Source of the DNA: Chromera velia
Taxonomy: Eukaryota > Sar > Chromeraceae
Length of the DNA stretch: 37,312 nt
Direction of reading: 5' to 3'
Assembly: GCA_018398765.1 (NCBI GenBank)
Contig: JAHBMJ010000545.1
Coordinates: forward strand, 1-37,312
A program made the position numbers and the translations under genes. Numbering within the stretch: position 1 is the stretch's first letter; each line of letters opens with the position of its first letter. The notes under the pieces are model-generated. The model did not search any database and was not told the DNA's origin. It was given only the letters and a program-made list of their open reading frames with translations. Below, in pieces: positions 1-9,617 of the stretch.

Positions 1-75
1 TCACTCTCGCTCTCACTCTCACTTTCGCTCTCTCTCTTTCTCTCTCTCTCAGAGAGTCTCTCTCTCTCTCTCTGT
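1..75. repeat. CT-rich microsatellite
   Basis: Nearly pure CT dinucleotide and CTTT-type tract at the window edge, broken once by a short AGAGAG stretch near position 51. It may continue beyond the window. No coding sense on either strand. Confidence 0.85.
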
Positions 76-2100
76 GCCTTCTAGCCTCATACACATACGC
101 ATACACCTATATACAATGTCATACAGACAAACATACGGAGAAGCAGACAGATAGGTAGGCAGGCGAGCAGGTGGGCAGGTAGGCAAACAGGCTGTATTTT
201 CATTCCAGGGGAGGGAAATTTTTTTACAGACAGCAAGACAGACGTAGAAGTCTTAGATAGACAAATAGTCAGTTACTGTAACTATCTGTTGCTGCCAGTC
301 GATCAGTGGGTTAGTCAGTTAGTCAGGTAGTCAGTCAGCCAGTCTTTCGCCCTTGCGCTTCTCCTCAGAGTCTCAGCACTCCTGCACTCAATCAACGTGC
401 ACCCGGTCACTCAAAGGAGACGAATTTCAATACACACATAGCCTAAGAGACACAGAAAAATGTGGAACGGAGAAAGCCGGATAGAGCACATGAAGATAAA
501 ACCACATCACAGACTGGCATCCACGCACATAAATACCGGAAAAATTTGTCTACAGAGGCACCGTGCATCGAAACGAGTATCATGGACAGCAACGGGGGGA
601 TACTTTAAAACAGATATGTAGACGGACACGGAAGCCCAACACGCCTACTCATTCACCCATTTACTCAAAGACACAAGGATTCACAGCCCAAAGTCAGTAC
701 AGACAGGAAATCACATATATTGCATGGCAGGCTCAAACAGGGTGAATAGAGCTAGAGGAAAGCCATAGGCGCCCAGGTTCAGCAGCTCGCTCATGGCAGA
801 GAGTCGCATACGCTTGCTAGCAGATTGTTTCTGACTGTCTCCCTTTCATTTATGGAGTCAAATAAACAGGAGGAATACGAAGACAGGTTCAGATTGACCA
901 CTCACCTTTCTTTGGAGCAGGACAGGTGGAGACCTGACCAAAGGGCAGATCTGCTTAGTCCGGAAACAATATGAAACTCACAACAGACAGATTGAGACGC
1001 GCGGAGACGGCGTTTAAAGAGTAGTGTTTTCACCTAGCTCTCACTCACTGTCACGCCCACGTCCGTCATTAAGTTGAAGATTTCCCGATTTGGATTTCTC
1101 TCATCTGCTCACCCACATTACAAAGTCTGACAAAGCTGTCGAACAGCGCATCTGATAGCGCATCTGAATTCAGACCTCAGAGGCGGTCGAATTCAATCAT
1201 TTCAATCAATGACATGCATGCGCAAAATTTTTACTGCGCGGTCCTGTAAGGCGTTTGCGACCCGAAATGTGAGGAAGTACGTAAGTGGCGCGCGTGCGAA
1301 ATTCGGTGTAGGGGGCGGGGCTCACCTTTACTTTTTTCCTTTCGGTTTGGGCTACAGATACCGTGGCTCGGGGGCCATGGCATTAACCCCGGCCGGAATG
1401 TTTTGCGGCGGCGGCCATGCATGCAGGCCAAAACCGAGGTTCGTTTTGCGACCTTGCACCCCCCGGCATATTTTTACCGGCTCCATTGACTCACTGCCGC
1501 CCTCAACTACAACGTACTCTTCTGGCAGGCAGTGAGGATGATAGCGGATGAGCCACAGGTACTGACGACGCGACTGGCCATGGTTAACGGAAACATAAGG
1601 AACGCGAGAAAAAGAAGGCGATCGAAGTTTGTAGTCAAGTGAGAGAGACGTGCCGTCTCCAGCCGTCTCCTGCAAATTTCGCGAAGAAAGCAAGCCAAAC
1701 ACTCCCAGAACTTCATCTACAATGTGCTCTGGTGTATGTTTTATAGTTGTCTACTCAGGAGTGTCTGTAGGTGGCCGTATTGCGCATATGCACGGGGCGA
1801 TTTTCGCCTACCTCCGTGCCCTTTGCTCCTTCCTATTTCGCTCTTCTGTCTTCTGTCCGGGAGAGATGGACGCTCGGACTCGGAAAGAGGGGATCAGCAG
1901 TGTGGGCATCCGTATCCGGAGTACCGTTTCGGCAGAGCTTCGCCCGGCTCGCTGGCTGGGGCACAATAGGTGGGTTTCCTTGCTCTCTTCCTTCCTTCTT
2001 TCTTTCCTTCGAAATCCTTCCCTTCTTCCTTCTGCGTCCTTCCTTCTCTCTTTCTTCCTCTCTCTGTGCCCTTGGCCCTGTGTCGGTGTGTGTCTCTGTT
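76..2100. other. no gene recognised; unique then GC-rich sequence
   Basis: No open frame here shows family resemblance. Roughly 1200-1700 is richer in CpG and GC than its surroundings and ends in a pyrimidine tract (about 1975-2070) of TTCC and TTTC repeats. The short frame beginning at the ATG at 1866 ends at a plausible GTGGGT donor near 1969, so a first exon of an unseen gene cannot be excluded, but nothing downstream continues it. Confidence 0.4.
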
Positions 2101-2221
2101 CCTCTCGCTCCGTATGTGTATGTGTGTATGTGTAGCCCCCCCCGATGATGACAGTGGTGTGCCTGCCGGGCCACACAGACATGTAGGCACTTAGGGAGGC
2201 ACCACCGAAAACACACAGGCC

Positions 2222-2447
2222 AGTGAGTCAGTCAGTCAGTCAGTCAGACAACCAGTCAGTGAGCCAGTTAGTCAGTGAGCCAGTTAGTCAGTCAGTCAAC
2301 CAGTCAACCAGTCGAACAGTCAGTCAGTCAGCCAGTCAGTCAGTCAGTCCGCCGGTCAGTCAGTCAGTCAACCAGTCAGTCAGTCAGTCAGTCAGCCAGT
2401 CAGTCAGCCGGTGAATCAGTCAGTCAGTCAGTCAGTCAGTCAATCAG
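2222..2447. repeat. CAGT tetranucleotide array, copy 1
   Basis: Long (CAGT)n array with scattered CAAC, CCAG and GAGC variants. It reads as SQSV-type peptide in several frames, which is a repeat artefact. The preceding TGTATG run, the poly-C stretch with GATGATGA, and a TGTAGGCACT segment are repeated before the second array, so array plus leader form a composite unit of about 350 bp present twice in tandem. Confidence 0.9.
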
Positions 2448-2576
2448 TATGTATGTGCGTTTGTGTATGTGTATGTCTATCCCCCCCCGATGATGAAAAT
2501 GGTGTGCCTGCCATTGTAGGAGGGGGCAGACAGACATGTAGGCACTCAAAGAGGCACCAAGGCAGGCACACAGGCC

Positions 2577-2792
2577 AGCCAGTCAGTCAGTCAGTCAGGC
2601 AGTCAGTCAGTCAGCCGCAGTCAGTCAACCAATCAGTCAGTCAGTCAGTCAGTCAGTCAGTCAGTCAGAAAGTCAGTCTACCAGTCGAACAGTCAGTCAG
2701 TCACTCAGAAAGTCAGGCAGTCAGCCGGTCAGCCAGTGAGTCAGTCAGTCAGTCAATTACTCAGTTAGCCAGTCAGTCAGTCAGTCAGTCTG
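2577..2792. repeat. CAGT tetranucleotide array, copy 2
   Basis: Second (CAGT)n array. It is preceded by the same leader as the first (TG-rich run, poly-C plus GATGATGA, GGTGTGCCTGCC, TGTAGGCACT) and followed by another TGTATG run. The shared leader shows that the whole block was duplicated, not only the tetranucleotide. Confidence 0.9.
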
Positions 2793-2850
2793 TGTCTATT
2801 TATACGTGTGTGTGTGTGTATGTGTGTATGTGTGTATGTGTGCTTTGTGC

Positions 2851-3870
2851 CCCCAGTCTCACTGTTCCACTCCTTCTGGTTCAAGAGGCATACGTGCATG
2901 TCTGCATCTTTTTCTCCTTCTCTGTGCAGGTGAGTTGAGGGTGCATGAAGTTGCAAGCAGTGAGGGTGTTTTGCAGGTATAGTTGTCGACTTGACACAAG
3001 TGGAGGGGTTCGAGAGGTCCAGGATAGACGGCTTTTTTCCCCCAGTCTCACTGTCCCACTCCTTCTGGTTCAAGAGGCATGACTGCATGTCTGCATCTTT
3101 TCCTCCTTCTCTGTGCAGGTCAGTTTTAAGGTGCATGGAGGTACAAGCAGTGAGGGTGTTTTGCAGGTATAGTTGTCGACTTGACACAAGTGGGGGGGTT
3201 CGAGAGGTCCAGGATAGACGGCTTTTTTCCCCCAGTCTCACTGTCCCACTCCTTCTGGTTCAAGAGGCATGACTGCATGTCTGCATCTTTTCCTCCTTCT
3301 CTGTGCAGGTCAGTTTTAGGGTGCATGGAGGTACAAGCAGTGAGGGTGTTTTGCAGGTATAGTTGTCGACTTGACACAAGTGGGGAGGTTCGAGAGGTCC
3401 AGGATAGACGGCTTTTTGCCCCCAGTCTCACTGTCCCACTCCTTCTGGTTCAAGAGGCATGACTGCATGTCTGCATCTTTTCCTCCTTCTCTGTGCAGGT
3501 CAGTTTTAGGGTGCATGGAGGTACAAGCAGTGAGGGTGTTTTGCAGGTATAGTTGTCGACTTGACACAAGTGGGAGGGTTTGAGAGGTCCGCGTTTTCTC
3601 CCCAGTCTCAGTGCCTCACTCGTTCTGGTTGAAAAGTTATTCCTGCATGTGTGCACATTTTCTTGCTTCTCCCTGCAGGTTTGTCGAGAAGGCCTAGAGG
3701 CGCAATTCAGTGACGGTATTTTGTGCAGAAAGGGTTGGGCTTGTCAAGGGTAAGCGCGTTCGAGAGGAACAGGGTGGGCGGCTTTTCAATCTCCGGTGGA
3801 CCGTCCTACTTTCTCTGGATTGAGAGTGGTATGAGCATGTCTGCATATTTGACTCCCTTTTCTGCGGGTA
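2851..3870. repeat. 190-bp tandem satellite, about six units
   Basis: Units begin with CCCAGTCTCACTG at about 2852, 3041, 3231 and 3421 (period 190 bp), followed by two decayed units from about 3601 and 3790. The middle units are almost identical while the outer ones are diverged, as expected for unequal exchange. Each good unit carries a pyrimidine tract ending in GCAG directly followed by GTGAGT or GTCAGT (for example 2929/2930, 3118/3119, 3308/3309, 3498/3499), plus a second TTGCAG/GTATAG junction. Open frames across it are periodic by-products. Confidence 0.9.
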
Positions 3871-3879
3871 GTACTTCAA

Positions 3880-4330
3880 AGTCAAGTACTCATAACTTTT
3901 GAACCAAAAGGAATCAGAAGCTGAAATTAAGACAGTAAAGCCTTCTTACATGCACCTTTGATACTGTAAACAGATTTTTGAGTACCAGAAAAAAAAATGT
4001 GTTATGTTATGGTATTGCTGTGTAGATTAAAAGTAACTTTGAAAGCTAGGATGGCTGAGTACAACTACCTTCATTTTCAATCTAAAAAAGTAAATATTCA
4101 TAACTTTTGTAAACTTTTGAACCAAAAGGAATTAGAAGCTGAAATTAAGTTTATTATTAAGACAGTAAAGCCTTTTTATATATATCAAATGGCGATAGTA
4201 CTCTAGGGCACGACTAAATTACTTATCACTATCACTTATCACTGCAAACAGATTTTTCAATACCAGAAAAAAAATGTGTTATATTATGGTGTTGCTATGT
4301 ACTCTAATGTAGATTATAGTAGATTGTAAG
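3880..4330. repeat. diverged direct duplication, about 160-220 bp
   Basis: The segment at 3885-4035 (ATAACTTTTGAACCAAAAGG, AGCTGAAATTAAGACAGTAA, ACAGATTTTTGAGTACCAG, then an AATGTGTTATGTTATGG stretch) recurs at about 4097-4320 with an insertion of TTTATTATT and other changes. It is AT-rich and non-coding and looks like a decayed mobile element or a local tandem duplication. Confidence 0.75.
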
Positions 4331-4599
4331 GCAGTCTATTTCTCGCTTCTTCTTCAGAGGGACGCCTGAAAGGCCAGTGCCCTCATTGCTGCATGCCTAG
4401 AACCGGACTGATCGATCCTGAGCTATAGGGCATACACTAAAACAAAAACAAAAACAAAAAAGTGAAAAAACTTTTAGTTTTTTTTTTTTTAGAAGACAAA
4501 CGTGTGAAACTTTCTAGGAAACTTTTTTTAAAAGACAATTCATAACCTAGTTTGTGATAATTTAAAGTCTGCCTAGCACTCCTATACAGTGGTACTGTG

Positions 4600-4850
4600 A
4601 ATAACGCTAGGCTCCGCACTATATTAAAAAAAAAAAAAGATCAGAAAAACTTTAAAAAAAAAAATTTTTTTATTTATCAACACAGTCAACAGGCAAACAA
4701 CTGTTCTTCAAGTATTGCAGGAGTGTTGCACGGGATGTTGCATAAAACCTATGTGTTGTTTGGTTGATAAATAAAAAAAGAAAAAAGAGATCGGAAACTT
4801 TCTTTTTTTTTTTTTTATTTATTTATGGAGTGCAGAGCCTAAGAATAACG
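4600..4850. mobile_element. MITE-like hairpin element, copy 1
   Basis: Imperfect inverted ends (GCTAGGCTCCGCACTATATT at the left against GAGTGCAGAGCCTAAGAATA at the right) enclose internal inverted pieces (TTATTTATCAA against TTGATAAATAA) and a core CAACAGGCAAACAACTGTTC followed by repeated GTGTTGCA words. A second copy lies at 23262-23487 with the same order of parts, and the core recurs alone near 5885-5930. No coding capacity, so it would be non-autonomous. Confidence 0.6.
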
Positions 4851-5682
4851 ACCCTAATGATATTTTACATTCAGTCTAACAAATTCAGGCCACAACAGCA
4901 ACAACCCGTAGACTTAAGGAAGCAAAGACGCAGCCCGTGGGGACCAACTTCAGAGCTCAAGTCGTAAAAGAAAGATTCAACGTGAGGTAACTAGCTAGAT
5001 AAAAGTTTATGTCGAGTCATTAAAAAAAAAAATCAAAAATTCAAAACTTATTTTTTTTTTTTTTGAGTGCATGCCCTAGATCCTGAGACACGGTGCTAGG
5101 CTTAGACATACAGTGTTTTGCAGCTTTTGCTACCTAGTAGTCCTAAAGTTTGGCCGCTTTCAAGTTAGATAAGCAATATCATTAGCGTGCTCCTAGCTTT
5201 GTAATATGACATGAATGCTAACAGACTGCCTTTTACCATTACGACACGATGGCTGGCTAGTTAAGTTATCTCATGCATCATCATCATCATTCTAGGGTAG
5301 GTATCAAAGTTTTAGTCTGTCCATTTTTTTTAAAAAGTTTTTTTCTTCTATTCTAGCTTCTATTACTATTTTTTTTTTAAATTTTAAAACATATAAATAT
5401 TTTTAAAAAACTCGCTATGGTTTAAAAATATCAAAACCGGTCTTAAATTGTTTAACTTTAATAACTTAGAGTCTGTATTTGTTTTTAATTGCAGGGAGCA
5501 TATACTTTTGTATGAAAATAAATTTTCTTTGAGCGTTCTTTCAATCTAGGTCTATCACAGCAAAACAATCATCATCATCAATATTAAAATGAAAGAAAGT
5601 TCAGGAACAGTCAGAGGGAAGAAAGGGAGGAAAGTGAATTTCGGCTGGAAAAGAAGGACGTGAGTCTGGGTGCGTGCCCCAG

Positions 5683-5727
5683 CGGGAGTCGAGTAAGCAG
5701 GGGGTGCTTATTTACTCGACTCTGACC
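5683..5727. repeat. inverted repeat (hairpin)
   Basis: GTCGAGTAAGCA at 5688-5699 is mirrored by TGCTTATTTACTCGAC at 5705-5720, with a four-base bulge and a five-base loop. The outer bases extend the stem partly. The adjacent words CTGACCCCGCTCA recur near 22960, so this may be the end of a dispersed repeat. Confidence 0.55.
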
Positions 5728-5880
5728 CCGCTCACGAAGCATTCTGGACGTTCATCTGCATCTGCATCTGCATCGACTCCATCTGCATGTTCATAAACAT
5801 CGGTGCATCGCCGTGCCCTCCACTTTGCATTTCATACTCCAAAAAAATAGATAAAACTAATTCTCGTTTCTTTTTTTTTT

Positions 5881-5935
5881 AGGCAGTGGCAAACAACTGT
5901 TGTTCAGGTGTTGCATAGGTGTTGCAGACTTGTCT
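5881..5935. repeat. partial core of the MITE-like family
   Basis: The words GGCAAACAACTGTTGTTCAG and GTGTTGCATAGGTGTTGCA match the core shared by the hairpin elements at 4600 and 23262. The ends of the element are absent, so this is a fragment. Confidence 0.55.
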
Positions 5936-6351
5936 TGTCTCTTCTTCCTCCCTTCGTGCTTTCGTTTCTCACCACTTCCTTCCGCTCCTTTCGTGGCATC
6001 TATCTGTGACCCTCTCTCTCTCTCTCTCTCTCTCTCTTTTTCTTTTGGCAACCACCCCTGCATGCCCCTTAAGCCGCCACCTCTCATCTGAACTTAAGAG
6101 GAAAAAGGAGACGATTTGCGAAGAAGAGACGTACATGCATGAAAAAAAAGAATCAACGGAGGAAGATGCCATGTGGTCACATGCCAGGCTTGACAGAACG
6201 CTCACGCGTTCTTTCCTTTCACCCGGCCCCTCATGCAAATGTTTTTCCGATCGACGCTTCCAAAAGAAGGACGAGGAACCGAGTCGAGAAAAAGCAAATT
6301 AAAAAAGACTGACACCCACCCCCCTTCTCCCCCCACACCCTGAATTTTCTT

Positions 6352-7182
6352 TCAGCCCCCGAGTGCCTTGATCCAGTCGTCCTCGTCCATGACGGCCCAG
6401 ACGGGCTCACCGTTCGCTCCCCCCCCCTCCTCCTCCAGCTGAATTTTGTACGGGTTGCCCTGGTCCCAATGCTTGATGACCTTCCCTTTGCTCCACTTGT
6501 CAATTCCTGCGGGGAAGAACGGTGCATGCATTTATTCTATAATATTCTGTATGTTAATATTTATTTCCGTATGAGAATATTCTGTATTATTTATTTCTGT
6601 ATGAAAATAAATGCATGTCAATTCCTGCATGCAAGGCACAGAGGCGCGGACGAGAACGAATCGGAGGAGGTCCAAAATTGAACGAACGCACAAGAAGGGT
6701 GTCGCATACACATGATGCACGCTCATACTCTCAGACAAGGATGGGAAACCGTATTAGGCGCAAAGTAAAGTCTGGTCTCAAAGTGCATCTATCTATCGAC
6801 AGAATGACTCAGTCTGTAGTCCCTGCGTTGTTCTTCCGTCCATATTTCCTCCGTACACACAGACGGACAGACTGTATGTTCTTCTTTTTTTCTTCTTTCC
6901 TTCTTTTTCTTTCACACACACACAAAAAGCAGCAAAAACAAAACAAAACAAAAAATCAAAAAAACATCAGACAGTGCAGAAGGGGGCCCGAAAGAAGTAG
7001 ACTTCTCCAGTAACTCCAAATAAATCCAAATAAATATACGAAAATCAAAGAGAAAAAACAAAATCAGACAGTGCAGAAGGGGGCCCGAAAGAAGTAAAGT
7101 ATACTTAAGCCCCCTGCGTCTACAACTTCCGATACAGACAGACAGACAAACAGACTATATGTTCTTCTTTTTTCTTTCTTTT

Positions 7183-7218
<36 letters not shown>

Positions 7219-7252
7219 TATATGGTTTCTTCTGTTCCCTCTTCTCTTTATG

Positions 7253-7286
<34 letters not shown>

Positions 7287-8930
7287 AGAAAGAAAGAAAG
7301 AAAGAAAGAAAGACCAGCAGACGGCAGACAGACTGTGACAAACAAGCAGAGCTGTCTTTTTCTTTCCATCCTCTATCAGACTCTCTGACAGATTGACTGA
7401 CCGACAGATAGAAAGACGCAGACACCGGCACAGGGAAACGGAGAGAGTGAGGGAGAGAGGAGAGAGGGAGGCAGGCTGACAGGCTGACCCGTCGCGACCT
7501 GCACCTCGTCCCCGATAGCGAATCTGAGATTCTCCTCTGCCTTGCACTCCTCGAAGTTGCTCACGAGCTCTTCTCTGTTCAGATTCTTTCCGATGAACAC
7601 GAAGGTCGACACTCGCTTCTCATCGTCACCCCACTCGTGGATGTCGCTGAAGTCGCCTGAGAACAGCATCCCCACCCCCTGGAACACGAACTTCGACCTC
7701 ATGCCCCTCACTGCAAGTACCCCCTTGTACCTGCACATATTCCAAATAATTCCAAAACAATCCAAATAAATTCAAATATTTCCAAATAAATTCAAATGCC
7801 TGAGAACAGCATCCCCACCCCCTGGAACACGAACTTCGACCTCATGCCCCTCACTGCAAGCACCCCCTTGTACCTGCACATATTCCAAATAATTCCAAAA
7901 TAATCCAAGTAAATTCAAATAAATCCAAATAAATTCAAATGCCTGAGAACAGCATCCCCACCCCCTGGAACACAAACTTCGACCTCATGCCCCTCACTGC
8001 AAGCACCCCCTTGTACCTGTACAGGTCGGCAGAGTAGTCCTCGATCAGTTCGGAGATCCATCTCTCCAACTTGTTCACGTTCAGATCGCCCTCGAGCCTG
8101 CAGGAGACGGAAGTAGTGCGGTCGTCGTGGGCGTGCTCGGCGTCGTCGGCGTCCTTGAGGAAATTGGGCTCCTTCTCGAGGATCTTGTCGATGTTGAAGC
8201 CGTTCAGGTTCAGCAACTTGTCCATCGGGACTTTGCTGTTTTGGCATCGGATGATGTCGCAGTGGCTGTTGACCTCCTTGATGCGCTTCTCGATCTTGAG
8301 GAGCTCTTCCTCCTCAGGAACGAGGTCGATCTTGTTCAGAAGAAGACGGTCAGCAAATGCGATCTGCTCGTTCGCTTCGTTCTCAACGCCCTCGGGTTTC
8401 TCCTCGTCGAGACGCATGATGATGTGCTTGGCGTCCACCACAGTGATGACGCCGTCAAGGTCGTACAGCTCTTCGATGTCGTCATCGACAAAGAAGGTCT
8501 GAATGACAGGGGCGGGATCAGCGAGGCCGGTGGTCTCAATGAGCACAGCGTCGAAACTCTGGACCTTCTTGTGGATCCTCTTCAGGGCTTCGACGAGATC
8601 ACCCCTGACAGTGCAGCAAATGCAGCCGTTCATGACCTCAATGATCTCGTCCTCAACGTGCTCTTTGGGAGTGGCCAGAATCTTCTCATCCACACCAATC
8701 TGACCGAACTCGTTCTCGATGATGGCAAACTTCAGCCCGTGGTCGGGAGACTGGAGGATGTGGTTCATCAAAGTGGTCTTGCCAGAGCCCAGAAAACCTG
8801 TGAGAACGGTTACGGGGATTTTCTTCGCCTCCGGAGCGGGCATGACCCTCGGGCGTTTCGTGTTCTCACTCTCATTTTCATTGGAGCGTTTGGTGGTCTC
8901 ACGCTGACTTTCAGATGCCTTCCCCTCCAT
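6352..8930 (-). CDS. CobW/COG0523-family GTPase (metal-chaperone type), 3 exons
   Basis: Exons on the minus strand are 8930-8017, 7730-7489 and 6506-6352. The 1311 nt join in frame to give 436 residues. Visible motifs are a Walker A loop GFLGSGKTTL (about residues 45-54), the family signature GCICCTV (102-108), ETTGLADP (132-139) and NKID (199-202). A CobW C-terminal domain follows (RYKG...QGVGMLFSG...FVFIGKNL). COG0523 proteins are GTP-driven metal insertases; some eukaryotic members pass zinc to methionine aminopeptidase, and the target here is unknown. The last exon adds a small domain (DKWSKGKVIKHWDQGNPYKI, then VWAVMDEDDWIKA) resembling charged SH3/Tudor-like modules seen in algal proteins. 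Intron 1 is built of exon copies (see the repeat entry). Retaining it would run into a stop after about 331 residues. The ATG at 8930 is the first in frame. The gene is divergent from the flippase gene. Confidence 0.9.
6961..7480. repeat. repeats within intron 2 of the CobW gene
   Basis: CAGACAGTGCAGAAGGGGGC plus a GCCCGAAAGAAGTA tail occurs at about 6969 and again at about 7068. It is followed by a (CA)n run (about 7184-7215), then GACA and GAAA tetranucleotide runs (about 7250-7311) and a GAGAGA-rich stretch. Short TCCAAATAAA words at 7014-7036 match the spacer of the 143-bp repeats in intron 1. Confidence 0.75.
7655..8016 (-). repeat. three tandem copies of the exon 2 start (143-bp unit)
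   Basis: A 76-bp coding segment is present at 7941-8016, 7798-7873 and 7655-7730, separated by two AT-rich spacers of 67 bp (7874-7940 and 7731-7797). The period is exactly 143 bp and the copies differ by only a few bases. On the minus strand each copy starts with GTACAAGG. The first is preceded by exon 1 ending CTGTACAG, the other two by a spacer ending TATGTGCAG. Splicing from 8017 to 7730 removes exactly two units (286 bp), keeps the CobW frame and restores the domain. The two upstream copies are therefore intronic. Confidence 0.88.
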
Positions 8931-9617
8931 GTTTTTTCCCTTTACTTAAATTTGGCTTTTTTCGGCTGTCGTCTCTCTGGCACTTCTGTCTCCAGGAAAG
9001 TCAGACTACCTGTACAGTGAGGATGAAAGGTGTCCAAAGCTCGCAGCTACAAGGCCCATCAACCAGATATTCACACACTGCTCAAGGAAACGTTTGTCAT
9101 CCTGGACTATATGGTAAACCTTGCCGACTGGAGGGGAAAAGTGTGGAAAATTGGAAAATGAGCTCTGGGCAGCCGTTTTGCACATCTCCGGCATTCAGAG
9201 CTAAGACTGCGACCTTTCCGGGGCCCGCATGGGGCCCGCGCGTGCCGTCTCCTCAGTGCACGCGCGCATGGCGGGCCACTGCGCGAGGCCAACGCAGATC
9301 CAAGTTCATCCAACGCAGCCATAGGGCCCCGGCAGGTATGTGCGCAGGTCAGTCAAAGCGATGTCAAAGCGAGCTAGCAAGCGAGCTAGGATAAGCGAGG
9401 CACGCTATGGCACGCTGCGACGGTCGCTGCGACTATAGCTCCTTGAAGAGTTCACAAGATTTCACAAGAAAACTGCCATCAATCTCGTCCGAGAAGTGGA
9501 CAGATGTCAGACAGATGTTTGAATGATCTTCTTCGATACATCCCTACAGAAATTGCCACTGATGGGTGATCTCCCTTTTCGATTTTGCTTTGATTGTCGC
9601 AAGGACAGCTGATTGAC
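8931..9617. promoter_or_regulatory. divergent intergenic region between CobW and P4-ATPase genes
   Basis: About 690 bp separate the two ATG codons, which point away from each other, so both promoters and 5-prime leaders must lie here. The middle part (about 9210-9330) is GC-rich with GGGGCCCGCATGGGGCCCGC and GCGCGC words. No TATA box stands out. Assignment is by position only. Confidence 0.5.

Larger units (their letters stand above)
4331..6351. other. AT-rich intergenic stretch with hairpin elements
   Basis: No gene recognised. The region is full of poly-A and poly-T runs. Weak inverted ends at 4415-4441 (CCTGAGCTATAGGGCATACA) and about 5062-5088 (AGTGCATGCCCTAGATCCTG) face each other across about 670 bp, and the hairpin element at 4600-4850 lies inside them. 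An ATCTGC hexamer run occurs at about 5753-5788 and a CT run at about 6013-6037. Confidence 0.5.

Noticed and set aside
1866-1968. Possible first exon starting MDARTRKEGISSVGIR and ending at a GTGGGT donor
   Set aside because: No following exon with a matching phase or family character could be found; the downstream DNA is repetitive.
2223-2938. Long SQSVSQSV-type open frames on the plus strand
   Set aside because: They arise because the CAGT repeat is free of stops in several frames at once; no start context, domain or splice support.
2777-3656. Repeated MRLGEKSRLSWTSRTP-type frames on the minus strand and matching plus-strand frames
   Set aside because: The 190-bp satellite is open in both directions; 190 is not a multiple of three, so each unit changes frame, unlike a coding repeat.
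2222-3870. CRISPR-like array
   Set aside because: No conserved short repeats with unique spacers of regular size; the repeats are head-to-tail without spacers and the DNA is eukaryotic.
8127-9020. 297-residue plus-strand frame opposite the CobW exon
   Set aside because: It is an antisense shadow of the GTPase exon; the minus strand carries the family motifs.
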